64,000 nucleotides of DNA from JAYZBC01 sp036339375 (GCA_036339375.1 JAYZBC010000086.1:7989-71988), one strand, 5' to 3'; shown: positions 1-9,136, counted from the first letter of the stretch. Numbers and translations: made by a program. The notes: generated by a model not told the origin, from the sequence alone.

Positions 1-1040
1 TTCTCTTTGTTTATGGGTGTTGTGTAAAAGACAATACAAAGAGGACCACCCGGTCCACCTGTTGGAGGAAATGCAATTTTTGCCCGTACAAATTTGCTTG
101 TATCTGCATCAATGAATTCCATCCAATCAAAACTCGTGTTTGCTTGACCCGCGCGAAAGAATTCAAAACCATGCCCTGTATCTTCAATCTTCATTCGGTC
201 TGATTTGGAACCGCCTGATTGCATATAGGTCATGCCGTGGAGGTATGCCCCATGCATTGGGTCCGCGAGATTATCATAAACATATTGATAGTGGCCGTCC
301 CAATCTGCTGTGTGCAATGCGCCACTCCAATTCTCACCTACTAATTCTTCAGGTAGGTGGAGTGGAGGTGGTTCGGGGTGGGCTTCATCCCCAAAGTATG
401 CCCAAATCATTTGGTAGTGCTCGAAGGTGGGGTAGGACTTGACCAAATTCTTTCCAACAAATGGACAGTCCGTAAATGCCGGCACATCAACGACAGTGCC
501 TTCTCCATCTACTTGAATACCATGATAGGAACACCGGATGTTATTTTCTTCAACTTCACCAATAGACAAAGCAAGACCACGGTGCGGGCAACGATCTTCG
601 AGCGCATGCACCTCCCCATTCTTACCTCGCCAAACAACAATTTTTTCTCCAAGCCTCGTTAGGGCACAAGGTTTATCAGTAACTTCGCTTGACGCTGCTA
701 TACCATACCACTGGTTACGAACCCCGTAGGCTAAAAGGTCATCCACTAGTTCACTGTATGAAATTTTCGAACTCTTTTCAGAGGGGGTATAGGTAAGTTT
801 AGATTTTGTCTCTAATTGTACTGCAGCTGGGCGATTGACCTTTTGAGGAGGACATCCAAGCCGTTGGAGTTCCTTAGAAAGCAATTTCGTCGTCCAAGTT
901 TTGCCCTTTAGTGGTTTGAAAGAGTCTTTGTTTAACCGGGAAGTAAGTTGGTCAAGGTCTTGGGCCCCATCTTTAAAGAAACTCATAAGCGCTTCACAAA
1001 GTTTTTCCGGGTATCTTGTTTCAGTCAAATTTGGCTCCAT
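1..1040 (-). CDS. Rieske (2Fe-2S) ring-hydroxylating oxygenase, large subunit (partial, 3' end off window)
   Basis: An oxygenase component that would use a Rieske cluster and mononuclear iron to hydroxylate or demethylate an aromatic or related substrate. Reading from the ATG at 1040, the frame stays open for 346 codons to the left edge. The Rieske ligands are Cys151-Pro-His153 and Cys170-Ser-Tyr-His173. The iron site follows as NLADPMHGAYLH with Asp260, His263 and His268. This is the phthalate/vanillate-oxygenase style of alpha subunit. About 105 residues precede the Rieske domain, much more than usual. Residues 38-62 contain a GKTWT...LQRLG stretch that by eye resembles the helical segment of serine-recombinase C-termini. 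A purine-rich AAAGG lies just upstream of the ATG. The gene is divergent from lysE. The class is certain. The substrate is unknown, and no reductase gene is visible here. Confidence 0.93.
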   Translation of the reverse strand, partial: MEPNLTETRYPEKLCEALMSFFKDGAQDLDQLTSRLNKDSFKPLKGKTWTTKLLSKELQRLGCPPQKVNRPAAVQLETKSKLTYTPSEKSSKISYSELVDDLLAYGVRNQWYGIAASSEVTDKPCALTRLGEKIVVWRGKNGEVHALEDRCPHRGLALSIGEVEENNIRCSYHGIQVDGEGTVVDVPAFTDCPFVGKNLVKSYPTFEHYQMIWAYFGDEAHPEPPPLHLPEELVGENWSGALHTADWDGHYQYVYDNLADPMHGAYLHGMTYMQSGGSKSDRMKIEDTGHGFEFFRAGQANTSFDWMEFIDADTSKFVRAKIAFPPTGGPGGPLCIVFYTTPINKE

Positions 1041-1223
1041 AGCCTTTAAGGTTAAGCTGGAAAATCCCTTAAAGCGAATGTTAAAGTTTCTATTTATTAA
1101 TCACAATAGGCTGAATGAGGAAACAACCAATATGGCTCTTAATAGATTTTTAGAGCGTTTTGCTCCATGCACATTTGGTTTAATTGTGTTTTAAATTTCA
1201 ATCCTAATTATAAAAATGTCACC

Positions 1224-1838
1224 ATGGATTTTTTAGTTTGGTTCCAAATAGCCTTTGTTTGTATGCTTGGTGCAATATCTCCGGGCCCGAGCTTAGCTAT
1301 CATCGTGAATAACGCCACCACCGGTGGTCGATGCCAGGGGGTAATGGCGTCCATCGGTCATGGCTTTGGTGTTGGGATTTATGCCTTTTCCGCGGTCACC
1401 GGGCTTGCTTTCTTGTTGGTAGCAAATCCCGGATTAATATCAATCATAAATTGGGCAGGGGCTTTGTTTCTTGCGGGTATAGGGCTGAAACTTTTTCATT
1501 CTGGGTCGGTGGTAAAAAAAAAGGCAGTGGTAGATGTCGTGCCGAATTCCAGGCGGGGATTTGCAGAGGGTTTTATAATTGCCTTCGTTAACCCAAAAAT
1601 TGCTGCCTTCTTCTTGGTGTTGTTTAGTCAGTTTATAAGACCTGACGTTGCCTGGTCTGAACAGCTCATTTTAACTTTTACAGCGGGTATAATAGATATG
1701 TCCTGGTATATTATCGTCTCTCTTATTTTGACCGGTGATACGGCATTTAACTGGTTAAACAGGCGATCCAAAATGCTTAATAAATTTTTAGGCATAACAC
1801 TCCTGATAATCGCTGCGGGAATTCTTTTTCGTGGCTAA
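1224..1838 (+). CDS. LysE/RhtB-family amino-acid exporter
   Basis: A 204-residue inner-membrane exporter of the LysE superfamily, which expels amino acids or related small metabolites. The N-terminus has the family signature: a first hydrophobic helix, then GAISPGPS and a Gly-rich turn. About six hydrophobic segments follow, and the length is normal for the family. The ATG at 1224 was chosen because it puts the first helix at residue 3, as in homologues. An in-frame ATG at 1167 would add 19 polar residues without a clear benefit, and neither start has a strong Shine-Dalgarno sequence. It stands divergent from the Rieske gene at the head of the catabolic block. It may relieve accumulation of an amino-acid intermediate, which is inference. 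Confidence 0.88.
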   Translation: MDFLVWFQIAFVCMLGAISPGPSLAIIVNNATTGGRCQGVMASIGHGFGVGIYAFSAVTGLAFLLVANPGLISIINWAGALFLAGIGLKLFHSGSVVKKKAVVDVVPNSRRGFAEGFIIAFVNPKIAAFFLVLFSQFIRPDVAWSEQLILTFTAGIIDMSWYIIVSLILTGDTAFNWLNRRSKMLNKFLGITLLIIAAGILFRG

Positions 1839-1928
1839 AAGCCATAATAAAATGACTATTAATGAATTCTTACTAGTCATAAAAAATTATATATATGTTA
1901 ATTTGAACTTTGTTGAAAAGGACTTAGC

Positions 1929-2132
1929 ATGGACGAGATTTATGAACCGATTGCCGGGTGTTGTAACGCCTGCAAATATTATGACTCTGAACCATTTGGC
2001 AAAGTAAACTATGGTAATTGCCGGTTTTTTCCACCCGTCAATATTCAGCGACGGACAGGGGAATTGCCAAGGGGTGTTTGGCCAGTGGTAGGCTATGATG
2101 ACTATTGCGGTAAATTTGACACCAAAGTTTGA
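1929..2132 (+). CDS. Cys-rich miniprotein, function unknown
   Basis: A 67-residue protein that I cannot assign to a family. A good AAGGA ribosome site lies upstream of the ATG, and the gene sits in step with its neighbours on the same strand. It has five cysteines: an N-terminal CCNAC cluster, one in GNCRFF and one in DYCGKF. The middle is rich in aromatic residues and arginine. The spacing suggests a small zinc- or Fe-S-binding knuckle built from four of the five. No signal peptide or membrane segment is seen. Its place between an exporter and a cupin dioxygenase suggests an accessory role in the pathway, for example metal delivery or a redox partner, but this is guesswork. Confidence 0.7.
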   Translation: MDEIYEPIAGCCNACKYYDSEPFGKVNYGNCRFFPPVNIQRRTGELPRGVWPVVGYDDYCGKFDTKV

Positions 2133-2207
2133 TTTGTGATCTTCTTCTTTTTAAGAGTGAATTACGGTTTTATGATATTTTATGACCAATAAAAGGGCGG
2201 GTTTCTT

Positions 2208-3410
2208 ATGGACGCAAAGCTTGAATCTAAAAATACAACCCAACGTGGTGATGCCAAACGACAAAGCAATGCTTTTAATTGGAAAGAGGAAATGGCGGCA
2301 TTGCATAAAAGGACCCAGGAACTGCATCTTTATGAGTTTTGGTCGGTGGGACAACAGGGAGAGCATGAGGCAGTAAGGGATTTGGCGAGATTTGATGGCG
2401 CAGTACCTCATATTTGGAAATATAAAAACGTATTTCCATGCTTAGATAAAGCGGGTGAATTGATCGATATGGATGAGAGTGAGAGACGATCATTAATCAT
2501 GTGCAACCCTGCTTTAAAAGGGCTGATAGCAACCACCACCACTATGTTTGCCGCTTATCGAATAAACAATCCGAATGAAATCGCACCCCCCCACCGGCAC
2601 TCGCCTAACGCCATTCGCTTTGGGTTAACTGGTAAAACCAATTTTACCGGGATTGATGGCGAACCTATTACATTTGGTCCTGGAGATTTGGTTTTGACCC
2701 CACATGACACATGGCACGACCATGGAAACAAAGGAGATGGTGGTGCGGTAAACCTCAGTGTTCTGGATATGCCGTTGGTAAATGTTTTAAACGCGACATA
2801 TTTTGATAGTGAGTATTTTGAAGACGATGACCAGGGTGAAACCATACGAAAAAATAAGCAAACCGAAAGATTGCATCCGGAATACTCCATGCGGACTTAT
2901 GGACGCGGTGGCCTTATGCCACGCTCTATTTCACATGAACGTGGAACAGGGAATGCATCGCCAATGTATGTTTACCGTTGGGAACCGACTCGTGACGCCT
3001 TGGAAAACTTGCGAGAATACGAGAATAGTCCATATGACGGGGTTTTGATTGAATATGTAGATCCAACGACGGGCAGGGCACCCTACGCGACGATGACATT
3101 TTTTGCCAACCTGTTGAGACCAGCCGAGCAAACTTTGCCGAGTAGGCAAAACGCTAGCCTTATTTATACAGTGTTAGAGGGTAAGGGGCACAGCATTGTG
3201 GGAGATTCTCAATTTGACTGGGAACCCTTTGATACATTTTGCGTGCCGGGTGGAACCTGGGTCGAACATGTTAATGAAACACCTGGTGGTGATGCTATTC
3301 TTTTTGTTTCTAGCGACGAGCCGGTGCTTAAAGCTATGAAATTATACACGCGCCACGGTAAAAATGAATCCGGGGAAACGGTGCTTCTTGAATCCTGCAA
3401 TAAGTTTTAA
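2208..3410 (+). CDS. Gentisate 1,2-dioxygenase-like bicupin ring-cleavage enzyme
   Basis: A probable non-haem iron dioxygenase of the gentisate/1-hydroxy-2-naphthoate/salicylate class, which opens an aromatic ring next to a carboxylate. It has 400 residues in two cupin domains. The first carries APPHRH (His129, His131) followed by RF, the usual gentisate-dioxygenase context. Its second cupin motif is GDLVLTPHDTWHDH (His166, His170, His172). The C-terminal cupin keeps the fold but has few histidines, as in known enzymes of this class. The ATG at 2208 has AAGGGCGGG at good spacing. It precedes the TauD-like gene by about 100 bases. Gentisate itself is only one possible substrate, because no fumarylpyruvate hydrolase or maleylpyruvate isomerase of the usual types lies nearby. 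Confidence 0.85.
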   Translation: MDAKLESKNTTQRGDAKRQSNAFNWKEEMAALHKRTQELHLYEFWSVGQQGEHEAVRDLARFDGAVPHIWKYKNVFPCLDKAGELIDMDESERRSLIMCNPALKGLIATTTTMFAAYRINNPNEIAPPHRHSPNAIRFGLTGKTNFTGIDGEPITFGPGDLVLTPHDTWHDHGNKGDGGAVNLSVLDMPLVNVLNATYFDSEYFEDDDQGETIRKNKQTERLHPEYSMRTYGRGGLMPRSISHERGTGNASPMYVYRWEPTRDALENLREYENSPYDGVLIEYVDPTTGRAPYATMTFFANLLRPAEQTLPSRQNASLIYTVLEGKGHSIVGDSQFDWEPFDTFCVPGGTWVEHVNETPGGDAILFVSSDEPVLKAMKLYTRHGKNESGETVLLESCNKF

Positions 3411-3514
3411 ACATGACACTATTTAAAGGTCATGAATTCCTTGTGATAAAAAAATAGAAGCAAACTCGTTTTACATGGGTTGTATGAACCCTTTTCAAAG
3501 TCTACGTTTTTCAA

Positions 3515-4351
3515 ATGGCAGTCAAAATTATACCACTGAGTGACAAAATTGGGGCAGAAATTCGTGGTATTGATTTATCCCAACCTGTTGATACATCTAC
3601 GACTGATTTACTTGTTAAGGCATTCCACAAGTATATTCTCCTTCTTTTTCGTGGACAAAAATTCTCAGATGAAAAATCTTTAGTGGAAAGCGCGGATTGG
3701 TTAGGAAACAAAGCAGAAATCACCATGCCGGGGAACAAGTTTGGCGAAGATGGAACAAGTATTCACCTGATATCCAATATCCGGGATGAAAATGGTACAG
3801 CCATTGGTGATCTTGGGGATAGTGAACTGTGGTATCACCACGATAACTCTTTTACCGAAGCACCTGACAAAGCCACTTATTTGTATGCTGTTGAATTGCC
3901 CCGCAAAGGTGGAAATACCCTGTTTAGTAATTGTTATTGCGCCTATGACGATCTACCTGGTCATTTGCGGAAGGCAATTGCTGGTAAGCGTGTACTGCAA
4001 GTTTATGATTACGGTGTCTGTGAAAGGCCATCCAAGGACAACCTTGAAAATACCCCACACTACTGGCAACCAGCCATTGTCGTGCACCCGGTAACAGGAA
4101 AAAAGGCACTATATTTTGATCGTTTGATGACAGCGGCTATAGAAGGTTATGATGAAACAGAAAGTGAAGAGTTACTGCAGGAACTCTTTCCCTACATAGA
4201 GCGAATTGATTACGAACTTTCCTGGAGAGTCGGTGACTATATTATTTTTGACAATAGGTGCTCAGCGCATGCCCGAAGAGAATTTCCTGAAAAAGAACGA
4301 AGGCTTTTGAAACGGGGAAAAGTTTTAGGGGAACCAATGGTGCATTTTTAA
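3515..4351 (+). CDS. TauD/TfdA-family Fe(II)/2-oxoglutarate dioxygenase
   Basis: A 278-residue member of the taurine/2,4-D dioxygenase family, which hydroxylates a substrate while decarboxylating 2-oxoglutarate. The iron triad is visible as the HHD of WYHHDNSF and the distal His in NRCSAHARREF. The 2-oxoglutarate-binding Arg lies in RRLLKRGKV. The N-terminal GAEIRGIDLS is typical of the family. There is no obvious Shine-Dalgarno before the ATG at 3515. It shares strand with the cupin gene upstream and the aminotransferase downstream, so it is probably part of one catabolic unit. The substrate cannot be read from sequence. A second, distant paralogue lies at 40941-41798. Confidence 0.88.
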   Translation: MAVKIIPLSDKIGAEIRGIDLSQPVDTSTTDLLVKAFHKYILLLFRGQKFSDEKSLVESADWLGNKAEITMPGNKFGEDGTSIHLISNIRDENGTAIGDLGDSELWYHHDNSFTEAPDKATYLYAVELPRKGGNTLFSNCYCAYDDLPGHLRKAIAGKRVLQVYDYGVCERPSKDNLENTPHYWQPAIVVHPVTGKKALYFDRLMTAAIEGYDETESEELLQELFPYIERIDYELSWRVGDYIIFDNRCSAHARREFPEKERRLLKRGKVLGEPMVHF

Positions 4352-4474
4352 ACGGTTATGAAAACGTTTTGAAAAAATTTTCTTAATTTTGATTTCGTTT
4401 ATGGCCTAGTTTAATCTTATAGCCTCTCCAGAATATGGCGGAGTGCTAACGATTTAACTTTTTTGATAAGAAAA

Positions 4475-5677
4475 ATGGTAAAAATTTCTGAACGCGTAAA
4501 TGATATGCGCCAATCTGCAGCGATCCTCGTTGATCAAAAGGTAAGGGAACTTTCCGCTGCCGGGCATGATATAATTGGGCTGGGAAGTGGTGAGCCTGAT
4601 TTTGACACCCCGGAGCATATTAAAGAGGCAGCTTTGGAAGCTATGCGGGTCGGTAAGACCAAATACACAGCTGTTGATGGTATAGCGGAATTAAAAGAGG
4701 CAATTAAAAAGAAATTCCAAATTGAAAATAATTTGTCTTTCGAAACCCCTCAAATTTCTGTTGGCGCGGGCGGAAAACAAATTATAGCAAATGCTTTTGC
4801 CGCCACATTAAATTTAGGCGATGAAGTCATTATACCAGCGCCATATTGGGTAACCTATCCCGACGCTTCAAGGGTTTGGGGTGGTAAACCTGTAATAGTA
4901 GAATGCCCACAGATCCAAAACTTTAAGATGAAACCCGATCAGCTTAAAGCCGTAATTAGTGATAAGACCAAGTGGCTCATTATTAATTCTCCGTCCAACC
5001 CTTCCGGTGCCATGTACGAAGCTGGTGAACTAAAGGCGATTGCTGATGTTTTGGGAGATTATCCTCAGGTTAACATCATGACTGACGACATTTATGAGCA
5101 TATTATCTTTGACGGTCGTACCTTTGTAACCATCAATCAAATTGCACCGGAACTGGCAGATAGAACATTAATTGTTAATGGTGTATCTAAAACTTATTGC
5201 ATGACTGGTTGGCGAATAGGTTATGGTGCTGGGCCGGTTGAAATTATTAAAGCTATGGCAAAAATACAGGGGCAGACAACCACTCACCCTTCGAGTATCA
5301 GCCAACATGCCGCCGTCGGAGCCTTAACGGGGGAACAGAAATTTATAACCACTTACGTTGAAGCCTACCAGAGGCGTCGTGATTTCGTTGTAGAGGCACT
5401 CAATGAAGCAGATGGTATCAATTGCCTAACACCAGAGGGTGCTTTTTATGTATATCCGTCCTGTGCCGGAACTATAAATAAAATTGCGCCTAACGGTATG
5501 TGCATTGAAACAGATGAAAAATTTGCTTTGGCACTTCTTGAATGTGAAGGGGTTGCGGTAGTGCATGGTGCGGCCTTTGGTCTCTCACCGCATTTTAGAA
5601 TAACAACGGCAGCGGCCGATGAAAAGTTGAGAGAAGCCTGTTTTCGTATTCAAAGGTTCTGTAAAAACTTGGTATGA
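4475..5677 (+). CDS. Class I/II PLP-dependent aminotransferase (aspartate aminotransferase-like)
   Basis: A 400-residue fold-type I aminotransferase that would move an amino group between an amino acid and a 2-oxoacid. The catalytic lysine is in SKTYCMTGWRIGYG. The GSGEPDFDTPEHI N-terminal signature and the NSPSNPSGA loop mark the rhizobial AspC (I-gamma) subgroup. The ATG at 4475 is preferred over an in-frame TTG at 4463, because it gives the usual N-terminus and has an AAGA-rich stretch upstream. It lies between the dioxygenase and the carbamoylase. In this context it could remove the amino group liberated by the downstream hydrolases, although aspartate or aromatic specificity is not decided. 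Confidence 0.9.
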   Translation: MVKISERVNDMRQSAAILVDQKVRELSAAGHDIIGLGSGEPDFDTPEHIKEAALEAMRVGKTKYTAVDGIAELKEAIKKKFQIENNLSFETPQISVGAGGKQIIANAFAATLNLGDEVIIPAPYWVTYPDASRVWGGKPVIVECPQIQNFKMKPDQLKAVISDKTKWLIINSPSNPSGAMYEAGELKAIADVLGDYPQVNIMTDDIYEHIIFDGRTFVTINQIAPELADRTLIVNGVSKTYCMTGWRIGYGAGPVEIIKAMAKIQGQTTTHPSSISQHAAVGALTGEQKFITTYVEAYQRRRDFVVEALNEADGINCLTPEGAFYVYPSCAGTINKIAPNGMCIETDEKFALALLECEGVAVVHGAAFGLSPHFRITTAAADEKLREACFRIQRFCKNLV

Positions 5678-5759
5678 TCTATAATAAGTGATCTTTTCTC
5701 GCTTGGAACATTTTGAAAAATAAAACGTGTAGCGCAAGCAATTTTCGGAGAATTTGAAA

Positions 5760-7019
5760 ATGAAAACTTCCCAAAAGATTTTAACCGCTTCTGATTACGT
5801 TTCAGAACAAAGACTTTGGGATCTTTTAATGGATGTGGCCAACTATGGAGCTACTAAGAAGGGAGGAGTTAATAGGCAGGCTTTGTCTCCGGAAGACACT
5901 GCTGCAAAAAACCATGTTGTGAGATGGGCAAATGAAAGAGGATTTTCGTCTTTTCACGACGAAATTGGAAACCTATTTATTAGACGTGAGGGTAACGACC
6001 CAGAACTGGATCCTGTTATGACGGGGTCCCATTTAGACAGCCAACCGACAGGTGGACGATTTGATGGTGCGTTTGGTGTGCTTGCTGGTTTGGAAGCACT
6101 TGAAGCTCTTAACGATTCTGGAATCCACACAAAAAGACCCGTTGAAGTCGTCGCCTGGACCAATGAAGAAGGAAGTAGATTTTCTCCAGGCGCGATGGGA
6201 TCAAGTGTTTTTTCAGGTGTTAGGGATTTACATTCAGTCATGGACTTGACTGACCCAGCAGGTGTTGCACTTTCGGATGCTTTGAAAGTCACACTTTCAG
6301 AAGTTTCGGCAAAGCTTAGCAGTTTAGGACGGGTAAAACCGTACAGCTACGTTGAAGCACATATTGAACAAGGCCCGATTTTAGAGGAAGGGGGAATACC
6401 CATTGGTGTGGTTAGTGGAATTCAGGGGATTCGCCATATTGATATTAACGTGACAGGGGAGGAAGCCCATGCTGGTACAACTCCTCTTCGGGCAAGAACA
6501 GATGCCCTGGTAGGTGGAATAAAAATTGTTAATGCGTTGCACAATCTTACCTTCGATGAAAAGGACATTTTGCGTTTTACGATAGGCCGTTTTGAAGTGC
6601 ACCCTGGATCACCGAACACGGTTCCCGGTCAAGTACATTTTACCATTGACCTTCGTCATCCAGATAAAAATATTTTGAATTCAGTTGGTGATGAAATTCG
6701 TACAGTGGCTAAAAATGCTGCAGAGGATTACGACGTAGAGGTTTTGGATATCGGTTCAATCACTCCCACTAATTTTGAACCAAAAATGATTAATATAATT
6801 GCCAAAGCTGCAGATAATTTAAATTTTGCGAACATTACAATGCCCTCTGGCGCTGGCCATGATGCGATGCACCTGAGTAACATTTGCCCCACTGGCATGA
6901 TTTTTGTCCCTTGTTTAGGCGGAGTCAGTCATAACGAAGCAGAAAGCGCTTCATCTCAAGATCTTGCTATAGGAACCAAAGTCCTCGTTGATTCTATCAC
7001 GCAACTTGCAAACGAATGA
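5760..7019 (+). CDS. M20-family N-carbamoyl-L-amino acid hydrolase / allantoate amidohydrolase-like
   Basis: A 419-residue metal-dependent hydrolase of the HyuC/AllC/beta-ureidopropionase group, which cleaves N-carbamoyl amino acids or allantoate-type ureides to an amino acid, ammonia and CO2. The dinuclear site looks complete: GSHLDSQPTGG (His, catalytic Asp), GRFDGAFG (bridging Asp), NEEGSRF (Glu pair), YVEAHIEQGP (His) and GAGHDAMHL (His). The ATG at 5760 follows CGGAG at ideal spacing; an in-frame TTG sits six bases earlier. Downstream are an Asp/Glu-racemase-fold protein and a cyclic amidohydrolase, the same trio as in hydantoin utilisation. The N-carbamoylase reading is therefore favoured over allantoate, but the exact substrate is inference. 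Confidence 0.88.
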   Translation: MKTSQKILTASDYVSEQRLWDLLMDVANYGATKKGGVNRQALSPEDTAAKNHVVRWANERGFSSFHDEIGNLFIRREGNDPELDPVMTGSHLDSQPTGGRFDGAFGVLAGLEALEALNDSGIHTKRPVEVVAWTNEEGSRFSPGAMGSSVFSGVRDLHSVMDLTDPAGVALSDALKVTLSEVSAKLSSLGRVKPYSYVEAHIEQGPILEEGGIPIGVVSGIQGIRHIDINVTGEEAHAGTTPLRARTDALVGGIKIVNALHNLTFDEKDILRFTIGRFEVHPGSPNTVPGQVHFTIDLRHPDKNILNSVGDEIRTVAKNAAEDYDVEVLDIGSITPTNFEPKMINIIAKAADNLNFANITMPSGAGHDAMHLSNICPTGMIFVPCLGGVSHNEAESASSQDLAIGTKVLVDSITQLANE

Positions 7020-7062
7020 ATTTTTTAAGTGTCAATACCCTACACGAAATCAAGAGGTTAAA

Positions 7063-7800
7063 ATGTATGGCTGGCGCGCTCGGATTGGCTTAGTAATCCC
7101 CGCAAATAATACTGTAATTGAACCAGAATTTTCAAAAATCATGCCTCTTGGAGTTTCCGCTTTTGGTGCTCGGATCAAAAGTTATGGTCTTTCAGCTGAA
7201 GGCATTGAAAAAATGGTGGAAAATTCTCATCGGGCCGCCGAGGAGCTTGCGGTTGGAGCAATGGATGTAATTGCTTATGCCTGTCTAGCAACAAGTTTGG
7301 TTAAAGGAAAAATTTGGACTAAAAAATTTCAGGAGGAAGTTCAATTAAAAACTGGAAAACCAGTTTTTACAGCGGCAAATGTTACTCTTGATGCGTTGCA
7401 GAATTTTGGCGTTACACGTGTTTCATTAGCCACCCCTTATCCGGATTCGATTAATAAACTCCTCTATCCCCTCTTCAATTCGGCTGATATAGAAATTGTT
7501 TCACTTGCGAGCGTTACCGTGAAGGATTCATTAGAGGTTTGTCGTTTTCTACCATTAACGGCATACCGTTTGGCGAAGCAGGCTGACCATAAGAAAGCGG
7601 AAGCAATTTGTGTCCTTGCAACGGATTTTCGATCTATTGAAAGTTTGAAAATTTTAGAAAAGGATTTAGGAAAGCCCGTAATTTCAACCAATCAGGCACT
7701 TATGTGGAGGTGTTTGAGGGCATGCCGAATAAGCGACAAGATTCGTGATTATGGTTCACTCTTGCAAAAGCAGTATGTGCCGGTAAGGTCGAATGTTTGA
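7063..7800 (+). CDS. Asp/Glu racemase superfamily protein (maleate isomerase / arylmalonate decarboxylase-like)
   Basis: A 245-residue member of the maleate cis-trans isomerase/AMDase branch of the Asp/Glu/hydantoin racemase superfamily. The N-terminus RIGLVIPANNTVIEPEF is diagnostic. The first catalytic position is Cys74 in AYACLATS. The second position, normally Cys, reads LATDFRS, so that cysteine is absent. The ATG at 7063 has AAGAGG upstream and matches the start of the paralogue at 9242-9937; the longer frame begins inside the carbamoylase gene and is unlikely. Its 3' end overlaps the following cyclic amidohydrolase by eight bases, so translation is probably coupled. With one cysteine it may be a decarboxylase, isomerase or racemase of altered mechanism. 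Confidence 0.87.
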   Translation: MYGWRARIGLVIPANNTVIEPEFSKIMPLGVSAFGARIKSYGLSAEGIEKMVENSHRAAEELAVGAMDVIAYACLATSLVKGKIWTKKFQEEVQLKTGKPVFTAANVTLDALQNFGVTRVSLATPYPDSINKLLYPLFNSADIEIVSLASVTVKDSLEVCRFLPLTAYRLAKQADHKKAEAICVLATDFRSIESLKILEKDLGKPVISTNQALMWRCLRACRISDKIRDYGSLLQKQYVPVRSNV

Positions 7801-9136
7801 CCTCTTAGTAAAAAACGGAGTTGTTGTAGGGCCTGTCACAAACGAAATCAGAACACTAGGAATTTCAGAGGGTACAATAGCAGCAGTTATAGATCCTAGT
7901 GAAACTGTTGTTGGTCGCACAGAAATAGATGCGACCGGGAAATTTGTTTTACCCGGATTTGTAGATGCCCACGTCCACTTACGTGAACCTGGATTTGAAT
8001 ATAAGGAGGATTTTTCTTCTGGGACGATGGCTGCTGCGGCAGGTGGTGTAACAACTGTCATGGATATGCCTACCGATGACCCTTGGACTGCGACTAAAGA
8101 AGAATTTGAAAAAAAACGCGACCTCATAAAAAATAATGTTTATGTGGATGTGGCTTTGCAAGCGGCTGTGGGCCCAAAAGACGACGATATTGAGGTGTTG
8201 TCATCACTCGGAGCAATTTCCTTCGAGATTTTTCTGGCAGGCGGCCACCCGGATTTTATTGTTTATAATGATGACAAATTATTGGGGCTTATGCAGCGCA
8301 TAAAGGAGGTCCAAGGTGTAGCAGGTATAACAGCAGGTTCACCATCTATTACTGAAAACCTTTTAAAAACAACAAAGGAAAATTGTCGTCCGGACATACA
8401 TGCATTTAACAAAGTGCGACCACCAATTTCTGAGGTACTCGGTGTTGCCAGAGCCTGCATTATAGCTGCGGAAACCGGGACTTGCACCCATTTTCGTCAA
8501 ATCAGTTGTAACGACAGCGTGAAAATGCTCCAACGTTTTTCTGAACTTTCACAAATTTCATCTGAAGTGACCCCTCATAATTTATTGCTTACTGAAACCG
8601 ATGCCACTCGATTAGGTTGTTTTGCTGCAGTCATTCCCCCTTTACGCCCGGAAACTGAGGTAAAACTTCTTCAAGAAGCGTTGCAAAATAAAGTAATTGA
8701 TATTGTTGCAACCGATCATGCACCTCACACGATTGAAGAAAAAGAGAGAGGTAAAGAAAATATTTGGCTAACGCCCCCCGGTTTACCCGGGCTTCAGACA
8801 TTTTGTGTCTCCATGATAGAACTAGAGGAACTTGGGAAATTAAGCCTAAACGATATTGTTCGTGCGTGTTCGTATCAGCCTGCAAAGTTATTCGGTCTTT
8901 ACCCTCGTAAAGGGACTCTTATTTCTGGGGCAGATGCGGATTTAATCATCATTGACAAAGAAATAGCTACAGAAGTTCGGGATGAGGATCAATATAGCAA
9001 AGCTGGGTTTTCTCCTTTCTCCGGACGGAAAGTGAAAGGGGCCTTAACCCATGTTCTTTTGCGCGGAAAAATCATAGCTGAAAATGGCAGGGTAATTGGT
9101 CAGCCATCCGGCATTTTTTTAAAACCGAATTCATAA
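7793..9136 (+). CDS. Cyclic amidohydrolase (dihydropyrimidinase/allantoinase/dihydroorotase-like) with reduced metal site
   Basis: A 447-residue cyclic amidohydrolase of the family that opens hydantoin, dihydropyrimidine, allantoin or dihydroorotate rings. The N-terminal metal motif is intact (DAHVHLREPG, His60 and His62), and so is the late Asp in VATDHAPH (Asp308). Three other canonical ligands are changed when read against the intact homologue at 62750-64000. The carboxylated Lys becomes Glu145 (FEIF versus FKCF). The HAE histidine becomes Thr180. The AHKS histidine becomes Gln236. It starts inside the end of the racemase-fold gene (8-base overlap). It may be a mononuclear enzyme or work on a different ring. 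The fold assignment is firm; the activity is not. Confidence 0.88.
   Translation: MFDLLVKNGVVVGPVTNEIRTLGISEGTIAAVIDPSETVVGRTEIDATGKFVLPGFVDAHVHLREPGFEYKEDFSSGTMAAAAGGVTTVMDMPTDDPWTATKEEFEKKRDLIKNNVYVDVALQAAVGPKDDDIEVLSSLGAISFEIFLAGGHPDFIVYNDDKLLGLMQRIKEVQGVAGITAGSPSITENLLKTTKENCRPDIHAFNKVRPPISEVLGVARACIIAAETGTCTHFRQISCNDSVKMLQRFSELSQISSEVTPHNLLLTETDATRLGCFAAVIPPLRPETEVKLLQEALQNKVIDIVATDHAPHTIEEKERGKENIWLTPPGLPGLQTFCVSMIELEELGKLSLNDIVRACSYQPAKLFGLYPRKGTLISGADADLIIIDKEIATEVRDEDQYSKAGFSPFSGRKVKGALTHVLLRGKIIAENGRVIGQPSGIFLKPNS

Noticed and set aside
357..729. Rightward open frames over the first 700 bases
   Set aside because: They are antisense to the Rieske oxygenase gene, whose metal-ligand motifs are all on the minus strand.
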